A stretch of 64,000 nt of DNA from contig NZ_BAABAL010000019.1 in NCBI RefSeq assembly GCF_039537405.1, positions 744,001 through 808,000 of the forward strand. Reading direction: 5' to 3'. The stretch's first letter is position 1. Every line of letters starts with the position of its first letter. The position numbers and the translations under genes were made by a program. Below are positions 14,514-23,267 of the stretch, piece after piece. The stretch comes from Allokutzneria multivorans (GTDB lineage: Bacteria > Actinomycetota > Actinomycetes > Mycobacteriales > Pseudonocardiaceae). The notes beneath the pieces are model-generated. The model searched no databases, was not told the DNA's origin, and worked only from the letters and a program-made list of their open reading frames with translations.

Positions 14514-15284
14514 ATGATCGACACTGCGGCTCGCGAGGTCGCGCTCCGCTTCCTGTCCGAACTGGACGAAGCGGCGCGCGGACTCGTCGCCGGACTGCAC
14601 GTGGTCGGCTCGGCGGCGCTGGAGGACTACCGCGCGGGCCACTCCGACCTCGACGTCGTCGTCGAGCTCTCCGGTCCGGCCGATCCCGCCGCTCTCGCGG
14701 CCGTGCACACCGGTCCCGGAACCGCAGTCGAGGCGCTCTACGTGCGCGCGGGCGAGCTGAACGGGCGCGTCGAGGACGTCTCGGACGGGCCGTGGGCGAA
14801 CCTCGGCGTCCTCAACACCACTGAGCGCTCCTTCCAGCTCAACCCCATCACCTGGCTCCAGCTGGCCAGTCACGCCGAGACGCTGCGCGGTCCCGCGCCG
14901 AGGCCGCACGCGGACGTCGAGGCCGCGAAGCGGTTCTGCCTGCGGAACATCACCGAGTACTGGGCTCCGGTGCTGGACCAGGCGAAGGAGATGCTCGCGC
15001 CGTTGGCCCCGGACGCCGACGCGAACGCGAAGGGCGTCGAGTGGATCGCGCTCGGGCCGCCCCGGCTGTGGCACACCGTGCGCACCGGCGAGGTGATCGG
15101 CAAGTCCCAGGCCGGGCTGGCTGCGGCAGCGCACTGGCCCGACCTCGCGGCCGAGCTGAACGACGTGCTGGCCGCGCGATCGGGACAGGACGTCAGGCTG
15201 ACCGCGCGGCACGGGAACGCCGCCGTGGCACTGGGCGAGCGCGTGGTGCGTGAGTTGTCGGAGGTGGGCGGTACCGTCTCGTGA
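14514..15284 (+). CDS. Nucleotidyltransferase-fold protein (aminoglycoside adenylyltransferase-like)
   Basis: 256 residues. The Pol-beta-type nucleotidyltransferase motif appears as VVGSAALEDYRAGHSDLDVVV (Gly-Ser, then DxD). A helical C-terminal domain follows, with FCLRNITEYW and LGPPRLWHTVRTGEVIGKSQA, an arrangement seen in AadA/DUF4111-like enzymes that adenylylate aminoglycosides. Drug specificity cannot be assigned and the native role may be different. ATG 14514 is six bases after a TACCGT hexamer, suggesting leaderless expression. dinG begins right after its stop. Confidence 0.75.
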   Translation: MIDTAAREVALRFLSELDEAARGLVAGLHVVGSAALEDYRAGHSDLDVVVELSGPADPAALAAVHTGPGTAVEALYVRAGELNGRVEDVSDGPWANLGVLNTTERSFQLNPITWLQLASHAETLRGPAPRPHADVEAAKRFCLRNITEYWAPVLDQAKEMLAPLAPDADANAKGVEWIALGPPRLWHTVRTGEVIGKSQAGLAAAAHWPDLAAELNDVLAARSGQDVRLTARHGNAAVALGERVVRELSEVGGTVS

Positions 15285-15285
15285 C

Positions 15286-17346
15286 GTGTCCCCTGCCTCC
15301 CCCAGCACCCTGACCGCGACGCGGAAACCGCACGAGATCCCCGGAGTGCGCGCGTTGCTCGCCGCCGCCGTCGAGGCCGTCGGCGGTACCGAGCGGCCAG
15401 GCCAGCTGACCATGGCGGAGGCGGTCGCGCACACGATCTCCAGCGGCGAGCACCTCGCCGTCCAGGCGGGCACCGGCACCGGCAAGTCGCTGGCCTACCT
15501 GGTGCCCGCACTGCGGCACGCCGTCGCGGCGGAGACCACCGTGGTGGTGTCGACGGCGACGATCGCGCTGCAGCGCCAGCTGGTCGACCGCGATCTGCCC
15601 CGGCTGGCCAAGACGCTCAAGCCGCTGCTCGGCCGCGAACCGCGTTTCGCGATCCTCAAGGGCCGCCGCAACTACCTCTGCATGCACAAGATCCACGGGG
15701 AGATCGACGACGAGCCCGAGGACAACGCGCTCTTCGACCAGTTCGCGATCTCGGCCATGGGGCGGCAGGTGAAGCGGCTGCACGAATGGTCCTCGGACAC
15801 CGAGACCGGGGACCGCGACGAACTCGTGCCCGGCGTGACCGACCAGGCCTGGCGGCAGGTGTCGGTCACCGCCAAGGAGTGCCTCGGGGTGAGCAAGTGC
15901 CCGGTCGGCGTGGACTGCTTCGCCGAGCGCGCGCGCAGCGAGGCCGGCAAGGCCGACGTCGTCGTCACCAACCACGCACTGCTGGCCATCGACGCCCTTG
16001 AGGGCTACAAGGTGCTGCCGGAGCACGACGTGGTGATCATCGACGAGGCGCACGACCTCGTGGACCGCGTGACCTCGGTGGCCACCAACGAGTTGACCTC
16101 GGGCATGGTCGGAGCCGCGGCGCGACGCGTCGGCAGGATGATCGACCAGGACGTGGCCGATCGGCTCGCCGAGTCCGCCGACGGGCTCGCGCTGATCATG
16201 GACGACGTCTCCTCCGGCCGCCTGGAGGCACTGCCGAAGCCGCTCGCCGGGGCTCTGGCCGCGATCCGCGACGCCGCGCACGCGTGCATCACCGCGCTCG
16301 GGCCGGAGCGCAAGGAGGACCAGGACGGCACCGCCAACCGCAAGATCGCGCGCGCCTCGCTCGACGAAGTGCACGACACGGCCTACCGGCTGCTCGGCGC
16401 GTTCGAGGCGCCCGAGGCCGAGCGGCGCGACGTCGTGTGGCTCTCCGCCGACTGGGAGCGCGTCCGGCCGCCGTCGCTGCACGTCGCGCCGCTGTCGGTG
16501 GGCGGGCTGCTGCGGGAGAAACTGTTCGGGCCGCGCTCGGTGGTGCTCACCTCCGCGACGCTCGCGCTCGGCGGCTCGTTCGACACGCTCGGCAGGCAGT
16601 GGGGGCTGCCGCCGTCGTCCACCGCGACCCGCGCGGAGGGCGCCGCCATCGAGAAGGAGGTGCCGTCCGACACCGGTGCGCCTCGGTGGACCGGCATCGA
16701 CGTCGGCTCGCCGTTCGAACACGGGCGCAGCGGCATCCTCTACATCGCGCGCCACCTTCCTCAGCCCGGTCGCGACGGCCTGCCCGAGGAGTACCTGAGC
16801 GAGCTGACCGAACTGGTGCAGGCGGCGGGCGGGCGCACGCTCGGGTTGTTCTCGTCGATGCGCGCGGCGAAGCAGGCGTCGGAGGAGCTGCGCAAGCGCG
16901 TCGACCAACCGATCCTGTGCCAGGGCGACGACGCCACCGGGCAGCTCGTGAAGAAGTTCGCCGAGGACATCGAGACCTGTCTGTTCGGCACGCTGTCGTT
17001 GTGGCAGGGCGTGGACGTGCCCGGGCCGTCGTTGCAGCTCGTCGTGATGGACCGCATCCCTTTCCCGCGTCCTGACGACCCGCTGGCGTCCGCGCGGCAG
17101 AAGGCCGTTTCGGCGCGTGGCGGCAACGGCTTCATGACCGTGGCGGGGACGCACGCGGCACTGCTGCTCGCGCAGGGCGCGGGCCGGTTGTTGCGCTCGA
17201 ACGACGACAAGGGCGTGATCGCGGTCCTCGACCCACGGCTGATGACCGCTCGCTACAGCAGCTTCCTCCGCGCGTCCCTGCCGCCGTTCTGGACCACCAC
17301 CGACCCCGCAGTGGTCCGCAGCGCCCTCGAACGCATCAACACGTAA
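15286..17346 (+). CDS. dinG: DinG-like ATP-dependent DNA helicase (XPD family)
   Basis: 686 residues. Superfamily 2 helicase with Walker A QAGTGTGKSLAYLVPA (near residue 70), motif II VVIIDEAHDL, and motif VI GRLLRSNDDKGVI. Cysteines that would hold a 4Fe-4S cluster sit between them: NYLCMHK, then ECLGVSKCPVGVDCF. It unwinds DNA 5'-3' in repair and R-loop removal. The GTG at 15286 (VSPASPSTLT) follows a TACCGT hexamer by eight bases and comes 2 bp after the previous stop; the in-frame GTG at 15250 would overlap the upstream gene. This is the Rv1329c position. Confidence 0.93.
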   Translation: MSPASPSTLTATRKPHEIPGVRALLAAAVEAVGGTERPGQLTMAEAVAHTISSGEHLAVQAGTGTGKSLAYLVPALRHAVAAETTVVVSTATIALQRQLVDRDLPRLAKTLKPLLGREPRFAILKGRRNYLCMHKIHGEIDDEPEDNALFDQFAISAMGRQVKRLHEWSSDTETGDRDELVPGVTDQAWRQVSVTAKECLGVSKCPVGVDCFAERARSEAGKADVVVTNHALLAIDALEGYKVLPEHDVVIIDEAHDLVDRVTSVATNELTSGMVGAAARRVGRMIDQDVADRLAESADGLALIMDDVSSGRLEALPKPLAGALAAIRDAAHACITALGPERKEDQDGTANRKIARASLDEVHDTAYRLLGAFEAPEAERRDVVWLSADWERVRPPSLHVAPLSVGGLLREKLFGPRSVVLTSATLALGGSFDTLGRQWGLPPSSTATRAEGAAIEKEVPSDTGAPRWTGIDVGSPFEHGRSGILYIARHLPQPGRDGLPEEYLSELTELVQAAGGRTLGLFSSMRAAKQASEELRKRVDQPILCQGDDATGQLVKKFAEDIETCLFGTLSLWQGVDVPGPSLQLVVMDRIPFPRPDDPLASARQKAVSARGGNGFMTVAGTHAALLLAQGAGRLLRSNDDKGVIAVLDPRLMTARYSSFLRASLPPFWTTTDPAVVRSALERINT

Positions 17347-17375
17347 CCCCCGCCTCACGCGCGCCAGGGGTTACG
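17342..17375 (+). terminator. Hairpin at the end of dinG
   Basis: A 9-bp perfect stem (CGTAACCCC at 17342-17350 with 17367-17375) that overlaps the TAA stop codon of dinG, with a loop of 16 nt. It lies directly before the first copy of the 55-bp repeat. Confidence 0.6.
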
Positions 17376-17377
17376 CA

Positions 17378-17869
17378 GTCTTCAAGACCAGCAAACCCCC
17401 ACGTACGGAGTCGCCAACCGCCTCAAACCCTTGGCGCACCGCATGTTCGCTTGGGCGGGGAAGTCGCGGCGCGCCAGCCTGGATGCTGCGCGACTTCGAT
17501 GACGGTCCGCGCGTGGGCCAGGTCGCGCATCAGCGTGATCGCCAGTCAATGCGTCAGGCAGTCAGTCCGTGCGTCGGCGCAGTCGTACGTCGGCATAGTC
17601 GTATGTCGGCGAGATCGCTGGTGCCCGTGCATCTGCGGGCGTCGGCGTCTGTCGCACGGGCGCGTGCGCGTCGTGGCCGATGGCACGCACGCCTAGTGCG
17701 CATCGTGGCGTCGACCACGAACGCTTGGTGTCCGTAGCGTGGGCGCGCGGCGGCGGTGAGCGCAGTGCCGTGCACGGCGGTGGTGGACGCGGTGGCGGTA
17801 GTGGCGGAGTGGCGTGGGTTTGCTGCGGTTAGCGACCGTGAAAGCGGGGGTTTGCTGGTCTTGAAGACC
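17378..17869. repeat. Inverted pair of about 55-bp repeats bounding 492 bp (copies A and B)
   Basis: Copy A (17378-17430) and the reverse complement of copy B (17814-17869) share GTCTTCAAGACCAGCAAACC, then a less similar stretch, then a shared AACCGC block and AAACCC. The outer ends are the interrupted palindrome GGTCTT-n-AAGACC; the tails point inward. The 380 bp between them holds no convincing gene: it is full of GTCGGC/GTCGTA short repeats and has no transposase motif. The layout resembles a MITE or a BIME-type pair. It fills the convergent gap between dinG and pth2. Confidence 0.75.
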
Positions 17870-17870
17870 G

Positions 17871-18662
17871 TCAGACGTTGGGCCACTGGGTGATGACGGT
17901 GATGGTGCCGGGGTCGACCTCGGTGAAGCCCGCGTCGCGGACGGCGACCACGCGCTTGGACTTCCACGCCAGGGCAGGGTCGTCGCCGGGGTGCAGGTCG
18001 TGCCAGCGGGACGGGGCGGCTTTTCGGACCGCGCAGGGGAATCCTGCGGCGGCCCAGTCGGCGAGGTCAGCGTCGCGGCCGTCGGCGTGCAACAGGGCGG
18101 CGAGCAGCATGGTGGCGTGGCCGACCTGCGCTGCCGCCTTGCCCACGGTCATGGCCACACCGGGGTTGAGCCACAGCACCGGGGCGGTCGCGGGCGGAGC
18201 GGAGAGCTGCTCGTCCTCCGGGAGTTCGCTGCCGGAGATCTGGAGGCGGCCCACCACGCGCGGGGTCTCCACGACGAGGCCGGGCAACAGCGACCGCACC
18301 TCGGCGCCGGAATGCGACACGGTCACGCCGGGCAGGTCCTGAACGGCGGTCCAGTGCGCTCCGCGAGCGCGCCGGGAGACCTTGTGGATGCGGCCGCACA
18401 TCCACGCGTGCACCTCGTCGTGCCACGGCTGCCCCGGCGCGGCGAGCGGGTCCAGGCAGACGGCGATCGCCGACGATGCCGCCGCCGCGAGCACCGCGGC
18501 ACGCGACGGCGGGTCGGCCTTCTCGATCCGGAGCACCATCGGCATGGCGCGCACCAGCTCGGGCACCTCGTCGGAAGTGTCCACAGTGGACGCTGCCGAC
18601 CGGCGCAGCCACGAGACGTAGCGGTCGGCGAGCGGGTCGAGGATCGAGGCGGTGGCCAGCAC
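17871..18662 (-). CDS. Pth2-type peptidyl-tRNA hydrolase
   Basis: 263 residues. The C-terminal 110 residues match the archaeal/eukaryal-type Pth2 fold: GVAMTVGKAAAQVGHATMLL (with the active-site Lys and the QxxHA motif) and VVAVRDAGFTEVDPGTITVIT. Pth2 frees tRNA from stalled peptidyl-tRNA. The N-terminal 150 residues are an actinobacterial extension with no recognised domain. I prefer GTG 18662; an ATG at 18704 is the alternative and would read into the flanking sequence. The gene is enclosed by two inverted repeat pairs, one on each side. Confidence 0.8.
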   Translation of the reverse strand: MLATASILDPLADRYVSWLRRSAASTVDTSDEVPELVRAMPMVLRIEKADPPSRAAVLAAAASSAIAVCLDPLAAPGQPWHDEVHAWMCGRIHKVSRRARGAHWTAVQDLPGVTVSHSGAEVRSLLPGLVVETPRVVGRLQISGSELPEDEQLSAPPATAPVLWLNPGVAMTVGKAAAQVGHATMLLAALLHADGRDADLADWAAAGFPCAVRKAAPSRWHDLHPGDDPALAWKSKRVVAVRDAGFTEVDPGTITVITQWPNV

Positions 18663-18714
18663 TCCGCTAGTCAACCACCAGCCGCGGGCTGCCCTGCAAG
18701 ACATCGGATTCGCC

Positions 18715-18837
18715 GGTCTTCAAGACCCGCGAACCCGCACCCCAGTGATCTTCAACGACGGCAAACCATCGCGAGGGCGCAGGGTTCGGGGCGGTTAACG
18801 ATGATCGACAGTGGGGTTCGGTGGTCTTGAAGACGCA
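18715..18837. repeat. Inverted pair of about 55-bp repeats bounding 123 bp (copies C and D)
   Basis: Copy C (18715-18770) and the reverse complement of copy D (about 18780-18837) again begin GTCTTCAAGACC and continue with CGAACCC, a TTAACC/TCAACG block and a final AACC, matching copies A and B with more divergence. The two copies face each other with almost nothing between them, so the RNA could fold into a very long hairpin. It lies between the serB stop and pth2. Confidence 0.72.
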
Positions 18838-18851
18838 CGAACCCCCGTCGA

Positions 18852-20084
18852 TCACCCGATCTCGATGCGGTCGGCGGGCAGGCCGTCCGCCGCGTCCGCG
18901 GCCTCCACCTCGGCGCGGGTGACGCCGAGCACGAACAGCACGGCGTCCAGGAAGGGCAGCGACAGCGCGGTGTCAGCGACCTCGCGCAGCGCGGGCTTGG
19001 CGTTGAAGGCCACGCCGAGACCGGCCGTGGAGAGCATGTCGATGTCGTTGGCGCCGTCGCCGACCGCCACGCACTGCGCGAGCGGGATGTCGTACTCCCC
19101 GGCGAAGCGGCGCAGCGCCTCGGCCTTGCCCGCGCGGTCGACGACCTCGCCGACGACGCGACCGGTGAGCACGCCGTCGACCACCTCGAGGTCGTTGGCG
19201 GCGCAGAAGTCGAGGTCGAGGTCCTCGCCGAGGCGGAGCACGACCTGGGTGAAGCCGCCGGAGACGACACCGCAGCGGAAGCCGAGCCGCTTGAGCGTGC
19301 GCACGGTGGTCCGCGCACCCGGGGTCAGCTCCAGCGCGTCGGCGACCTCGTCGAGCGCCTTCTCCGGCAGGCCCTTCAGCAGCGCGACGCGGCGCTCCAG
19401 CGACTGGCCGAAGTCCAGTTCCCCGCGCATGGCGGCCTCGGTGATCTCGCGGACCTCGTCCTCGTGGCCCGCCTTCGCGGCCAGCATCTCGATCACCTCG
19501 CCCTGGATGAGCGTGGAGTCCACGTCGAAGACGACCAGGCGCTTGGCCCTGCGGGTGAGCCCAGACTGCTCGACGGCGATGTCCACGCCGATGCGCGAGG
19601 ACAGCTCCACCATGGCGGCGCGCAGCTCCGCGTCGCCCCGGGGGGTCTGGTCCGCGGTGGTCACCGACAGCTCCAGCCCGGTGACCGGGTAGTCGGCGAC
19701 GCGGCGGATGGAGTCGATGTTGGTCTCCAGCGCGGCGAGCTTGCGCGAGACCTCGGTGAACGCCCGCGCGGTGACCGGGCGGCCCATGACGACCAGGTGG
19801 TGGGTGGAGCCGAGCTGCGCACTGGACACCGAGGCGCCGACCTCGACGTCGACCTGCATCCCGACGGTGGCCATGGCCTGCTCGACCATCTCGTGCAGGC
19901 CCTCGGGGTCGTGGTCGGTGGAGACCAGCACGCCGAGCACCAGCCTGCCGCGGATCACCACCTGCTCGACGTCGAGCACCTCGACGCCGTGCCTGGTCAG
20001 GGCGGCGAACAGGACGGAGGTGACACCCGGCTTGTCCGGGCCGGTAACGGTCATCAGCACGGGAGTGGCGTTCGGGCCGGTCAC
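18852..20084 (-). CDS. serB: Phosphoserine phosphatase with two ACT domains
   Basis: 410 residues. Two N-terminal ACT-type domains (TVTGPDKPGVTSVLF and VVMGRPVTARAF) precede a HAD phosphatase with the nucleophile in VVFDVDSTLIQGEVIEML, motif II SGGF and motif III/IV AVGDGANDIDML. It makes L-serine from phosphoserine; the ACT domains give serine feedback in mycobacterial SerB2. Adjacent ctaD upstream is the same order as Rv3043c-Rv3042c. The ATG 20084 is preceded by a weak GAGGAG-type site. Confidence 0.96.
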   Translation of the reverse strand: MTGPNATPVLMTVTGPDKPGVTSVLFAALTRHGVEVLDVEQVVIRGRLVLGVLVSTDHDPEGLHEMVEQAMATVGMQVDVEVGASVSSAQLGSTHHLVVMGRPVTARAFTEVSRKLAALETNIDSIRRVADYPVTGLELSVTTADQTPRGDAELRAAMVELSSRIGVDIAVEQSGLTRRAKRLVVFDVDSTLIQGEVIEMLAAKAGHEDEVREITEAAMRGELDFGQSLERRVALLKGLPEKALDEVADALELTPGARTTVRTLKRLGFRCGVVSGGFTQVVLRLGEDLDLDFCAANDLEVVDGVLTGRVVGEVVDRAGKAEALRRFAGEYDIPLAQCVAVGDGANDIDMLSTAGLGVAFNAKPALREVADTALSLPFLDAVLFVLGVTRAEVEAADAADGLPADRIEIG

Positions 20085-20147
20085 GGTGTCTGGCTCCTCA
20101 TCGCGGGGTTGTGCGTCGCGGGGTCGTGCACTGCCGGGAAAAAGCGA

Positions 20148-20181
20148 ACGAGCCCCCGGGCATCACTGCCCAGGGGCTCGT
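20148..20181 (-). terminator. Terminator of ctaD
   Basis: A long inverted repeat between ctaD and serB: ACGAGCCCCC/GGGC on the left arm (20148-20161) pairs with GCCC/AGGGGCTCGT (20168-20181), about 13 paired bases with one mismatch and a 6-nt loop. It suggests that serB and ctaD are mostly transcribed separately. Confidence 0.75.
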
Positions 20182-20210
20182 CGTCGAGCACAGCTGCTGG
20201 TACTGCCTAG

Positions 20211-21974
20211 CTACTTGGCTTTGGGATCGCCTTTGGTCTCATCATCCGGCTGCACCGCTGCCGCCGCCACCTCGGAGGGGGCCGCCTTGCCGTGCTTGCC
20301 GCCGATGTGCGCCTCCGCGCGGAAGCGTTCGACCATGTGCGGGTAGTGCAGCTCGAACGCGGGGCGCTCGGAGCGGATGCGCGGCAGCTCGGTGAAGTTG
20401 TGCCGAGGCGGCGGGCAGGAGGTCGCCCACTCCAGCGAGTTGCCGTAGCCCCACGGATCGTCCACCGTCACGACCTCGCCGTAGCGGTAGCTCTTGAAGG
20501 CGTTCCACAGGAACGGCAGCATCGACGCGCCGAGGATGTAGGCGCCGATGGTGGAGATCATGTTCAGCGTGGTGAAGCCGTCGGTGGGGATGTAGTCCGC
20601 GTACCGGCGCGGCATGCCCTCGTTGCCCAGCCAGTGCTGCACCAGGAACGTCAGGTGGAAGCCGATGAACGTGGTCCAGAAGTGCAGCTTGCCCAGCGGC
20701 TCGTCCATCATCCGGCCGGTCATCTTCGGGAACCAGAAGTAGATGCCCGCGAAGGTGGCGAAGGCGATGGTGCCGTAGAGCACGTAGTGGAAGTGCGCCA
20801 CCACGAAGTAGCTGTCCGAGACGTGGAAGTCGATCGCCGGGGCCGCCAGCAGGACGCCGGAGAGGCCGCCGAAGAGGAACGTCACGATGAAGCCGATGCT
20901 GAAGAGCATGGGCGTCTCGAAGGTGAGCTGCCCCTTCCACATCGTGCCGATCCAGTTGAAGAACTTCACGCCGGTCGGGACCGCGATGAGGAAGGTCATG
21001 AAGGCGAAGAACGGCAGCAGCACGGCGCCGGTGGCGTACATGTGGTGCGCCCACACCGCCACGGACAGGGCCGCGATGCCCAGCGTCGCCCAGACGAGGC
21101 CCTTGTAGCCGAAGATCGGCTTGCGGCTGAACACCGGGAAGATCTCGGAGACGATGCCGAAGAACGGCAGCGCCACGATGTAGACCTCGGGGTGGCCGAA
21201 GAACCAGAACAGGTGCTGCCAGAGGATCACGCCGCCGTTGGCCGGGTCGAACACGTGCGCGCCGAGGTGGCGGTCGGCGAGCAGGCCGAGCAGCGCGGCG
21301 GTCAGGATCGGGAACGCGATGAGCACCAGGAGGCTGGTGATCAGGATGTTCCAGGTGAAGATCGGCATCCGGTACATCGTCATGCCGGGCGCGCGCAGGC
21401 AGATCACCGTGGTGATCATGTTGACCGCGCCGAGGATGGTGCCGAGACCACCGACGACCAGGCCGGAGATCCACAGGTCCGCGCCGACGCCCGGGGAGTG
21501 GATCGCGTCCGAGAGCGGCGTGTAGGCGAACCAGCCGAAGTCCGCGGCCCCGCCCGGGGTGATGAAGCCCGCCATCACGATGAGGCCACCGAAGAGGTAG
21601 AGCCAGTACGAGAAGGCGTTGAGGCGCGGGAACGCCACGTCGGGCGAGCCGATCTGCAGCGGCATGATGAAGTTCGCGAAGCCGAAGACGATCGGCGTCG
21701 CGTACAGCAGCAGCATCACCGTGCCGTGCATGGTGAACAGCTGGTTGTACTGCTCCTGCGAGAGGACCTGCATCCCCGGGACGGCGAGCTCGGTCCGCAT
21801 CAGCATCGCCATGACGCCGCCGACCAGGAAGAACGCCATCGCCGTGACGATGTACATGATCCCGATTTGCTTGTGATCCGTCGTGCTGAACATCCGCAGC
21901 AGGAACGAACCCTTGACCGAGTCACGCGTCGGGTAAGGACGCGTGGCGATCGGCTGGGGGGCTACGGCCGTCAC
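20211..21974 (-). CDS. ctaD: Cytochrome c oxidase subunit I
   Basis: 587 residues, 12 membrane spans. Heme-copper oxidase hallmarks: FTMHGTVMLL (low-spin heme His), WQHLFWFFGHPEVYIVALP (CuB His and cross-linked Tyr), WAHHMY (two CuB His) and VAHFHYVLYGT with the final heme ligands. K-channel and D-channel residues lie in the expected spans. It is the catalytic subunit of the aa3 oxidase of the actinobacterial bcc-aa3 supercomplex. The start is GTG 21974 with GGAGG six bases upstream. The C-terminal tail (from about residue 560) is charged and cytoplasmic. Confidence 0.98.
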   Translation of the reverse strand: MTAVAPQPIATRPYPTRDSVKGSFLLRMFSTTDHKQIGIMYIVTAMAFFLVGGVMAMLMRTELAVPGMQVLSQEQYNQLFTMHGTVMLLLYATPIVFGFANFIMPLQIGSPDVAFPRLNAFSYWLYLFGGLIVMAGFITPGGAADFGWFAYTPLSDAIHSPGVGADLWISGLVVGGLGTILGAVNMITTVICLRAPGMTMYRMPIFTWNILITSLLVLIAFPILTAALLGLLADRHLGAHVFDPANGGVILWQHLFWFFGHPEVYIVALPFFGIVSEIFPVFSRKPIFGYKGLVWATLGIAALSVAVWAHHMYATGAVLLPFFAFMTFLIAVPTGVKFFNWIGTMWKGQLTFETPMLFSIGFIVTFLFGGLSGVLLAAPAIDFHVSDSYFVVAHFHYVLYGTIAFATFAGIYFWFPKMTGRMMDEPLGKLHFWTTFIGFHLTFLVQHWLGNEGMPRRYADYIPTDGFTTLNMISTIGAYILGASMLPFLWNAFKSYRYGEVVTVDDPWGYGNSLEWATSCPPPRHNFTELPRIRSERPAFELHYPHMVERFRAEAHIGGKHGKAAPSEVAAAAVQPDDETKGDPKAK

Positions 21975-22352
21975 GATGCCTCCTGAGCTGTACTGCGGCG
22001 CCTATCTGGGCCGTCGACGTCCGGCATACGTAGCCTGCCCGGACATCCGAGAGGATCGTAGACCGCGCGCCTGACGGCGGCTCGTCTGGGCCGCTCCCAC
22101 GACTCTCCCGCGACCGGGGGCGTAGGCCAGGTCACAACGACCCGCCTCCGACGGGCGGGCGGACAGCTCCTCGGCCACCGCGCGACGCGCACGGTGGCGG
22201 TCGGGCCGCGCCGGTCGCGTTGCTCCGAACGGCCGTGCTCCGCTCGGCGATCCGCGCTATCAAGACTCCTATCGGCGATTGACCCGTTCGGCCGCGTTAG
22301 ATCAACATCCGGAGCCATCCCAGCCGCCGCTTCCTTCCCCTGAGGGCTCCCG
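21975..22352. promoter_or_regulatory. Divergent intergenic region between ctaD and the SGNH hydrolase
   Basis: 378 bp that must hold the promoters of both divergent genes. A TTGACC at 22279-22284 is the best -35 candidate on the plus strand but has no convincing -10 at normal spacing. GAGGG seven bases before ATG 22353 is the ribosome site of the hydrolase gene. No ORF in this gap is supported. Confidence 0.4.
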
Positions 22353-23267
22353 ATGGCACTCCCCGCCGCGCTCCGCCGCCTGCTCGTCCTGCCGCTCGTG
22401 ATCGCCGCGCTGGCCGCGGGCACAACGGTCGCCACCGCGAAGCCGGTCGAGCCGGAGCCCGCCAGGACAGGGCAGTTCACGCGCTACGTCTCGCTCGGGG
22501 ACTCCTTCGTCTCCGGGCCCTACATCCCGCAGCCGCGGCCGGAGTCGCGCGGCTGCCTGCGCACCACCGGCAACTACCCGACGGTGCTGGCCGCCAAGCT
22601 CGGGGTGCGGGACCTCGCCGACGCCAGCTGCATCGGCGCGTTCACCCACCACATGACCACGGCGCAGGACGAGCCGTCGTGGAACATCGACAACCCGCCG
22701 CAGTTCGACCGGCTCACCCCGGAAACGGACCTGGTCACGATCACCACCGGCGGCATCAACATCGGCTTCATGCAGTTGGCGATCGACTGCGCGCTGGCCA
22801 GCTTCGGCGACCCGCTCGGCACCCCGTGCAAGAAGAAGCACACCGTCGACGGCGTCGAGCAGATCGGCAAGCGCATCGAGGCCGCCGCGCCGAAGGTCAA
22901 CGACGTGCTGGTGGAGCTGAAGCGCCGCGCGCCCAGGGCGAAGGTGGTCTTCGTCGGCTACCCCCGCCTGGTGCCGAAGTCCATCGGCTGCTTCCCGACC
23001 GTGCCGATCGCCTTCGGTGACGTGGAGTACCTGGACGGGCTCCAGCAGAAGCTGAACAGGGCGCTCGCCGCGCAGGCCGCCGCGAACGGGATCCCGTTCG
23101 TCGACGCCTACAAGGCCAGCGAGGGCCGCGACGCCTGCCAGGCTCCCGAGGTCAGGTGGATGGAGGGCGTCATCCCCAGCTCACCCACCGCGCCCGCGCA
23201 CCCCAACGCCGCCGGGATGACCGCGGTGGCGGACCTCGTGCACGCCGCGGTCGTGGGCAGGGACTAG
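22353..23267 (+). CDS. Secreted SGNH/GDSL hydrolase
   Basis: 304 residues with a Sec signal peptide (residues 1 to about 29, cleaved near ATA). The SGNH blocks are present: GDSFVSGPY (catalytic Ser), TTGGINIGF (Gly and Asn of the oxyanion hole) and APAHPNAAGM (catalytic His, without the usual DxxH Asp). Several Cys pairs suggest disulfides outside the cell. Relatives are lipases/esterases of Streptomyces-SCO-type. The stop overlaps the convergent STAND gene by four bases. Confidence 0.9.
   Translation: MALPAALRRLLVLPLVIAALAAGTTVATAKPVEPEPARTGQFTRYVSLGDSFVSGPYIPQPRPESRGCLRTTGNYPTVLAAKLGVRDLADASCIGAFTHHMTTAQDEPSWNIDNPPQFDRLTPETDLVTITTGGINIGFMQLAIDCALASFGDPLGTPCKKKHTVDGVEQIGKRIEAAAPKVNDVLVELKRRAPRAKVVFVGYPRLVPKSIGCFPTVPIAFGDVEYLDGLQQKLNRALAAQAAANGIPFVDAYKASEGRDACQAPEVRWMEGVIPSSPTAPAHPNAAGMTAVADLVHAAVVGRD

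Noticed and set aside
15193..17358. A 721-residue frame antisense to dinG
   Set aside because: Composition is Arg/Gly/His-rich without motifs; dinG has all helicase motifs on the other strand.
17431..17813. A transposase or other gene between repeat copies A and B
   Set aside because: Short frames there show no DDE or HUH motif, and the sequence is made of GTCG-type short repeats.
20292..21986. A 564-residue frame antisense to ctaD
   Set aside because: It is a shadow of the ctaD frame. CtaD carries all heme and copper ligands.
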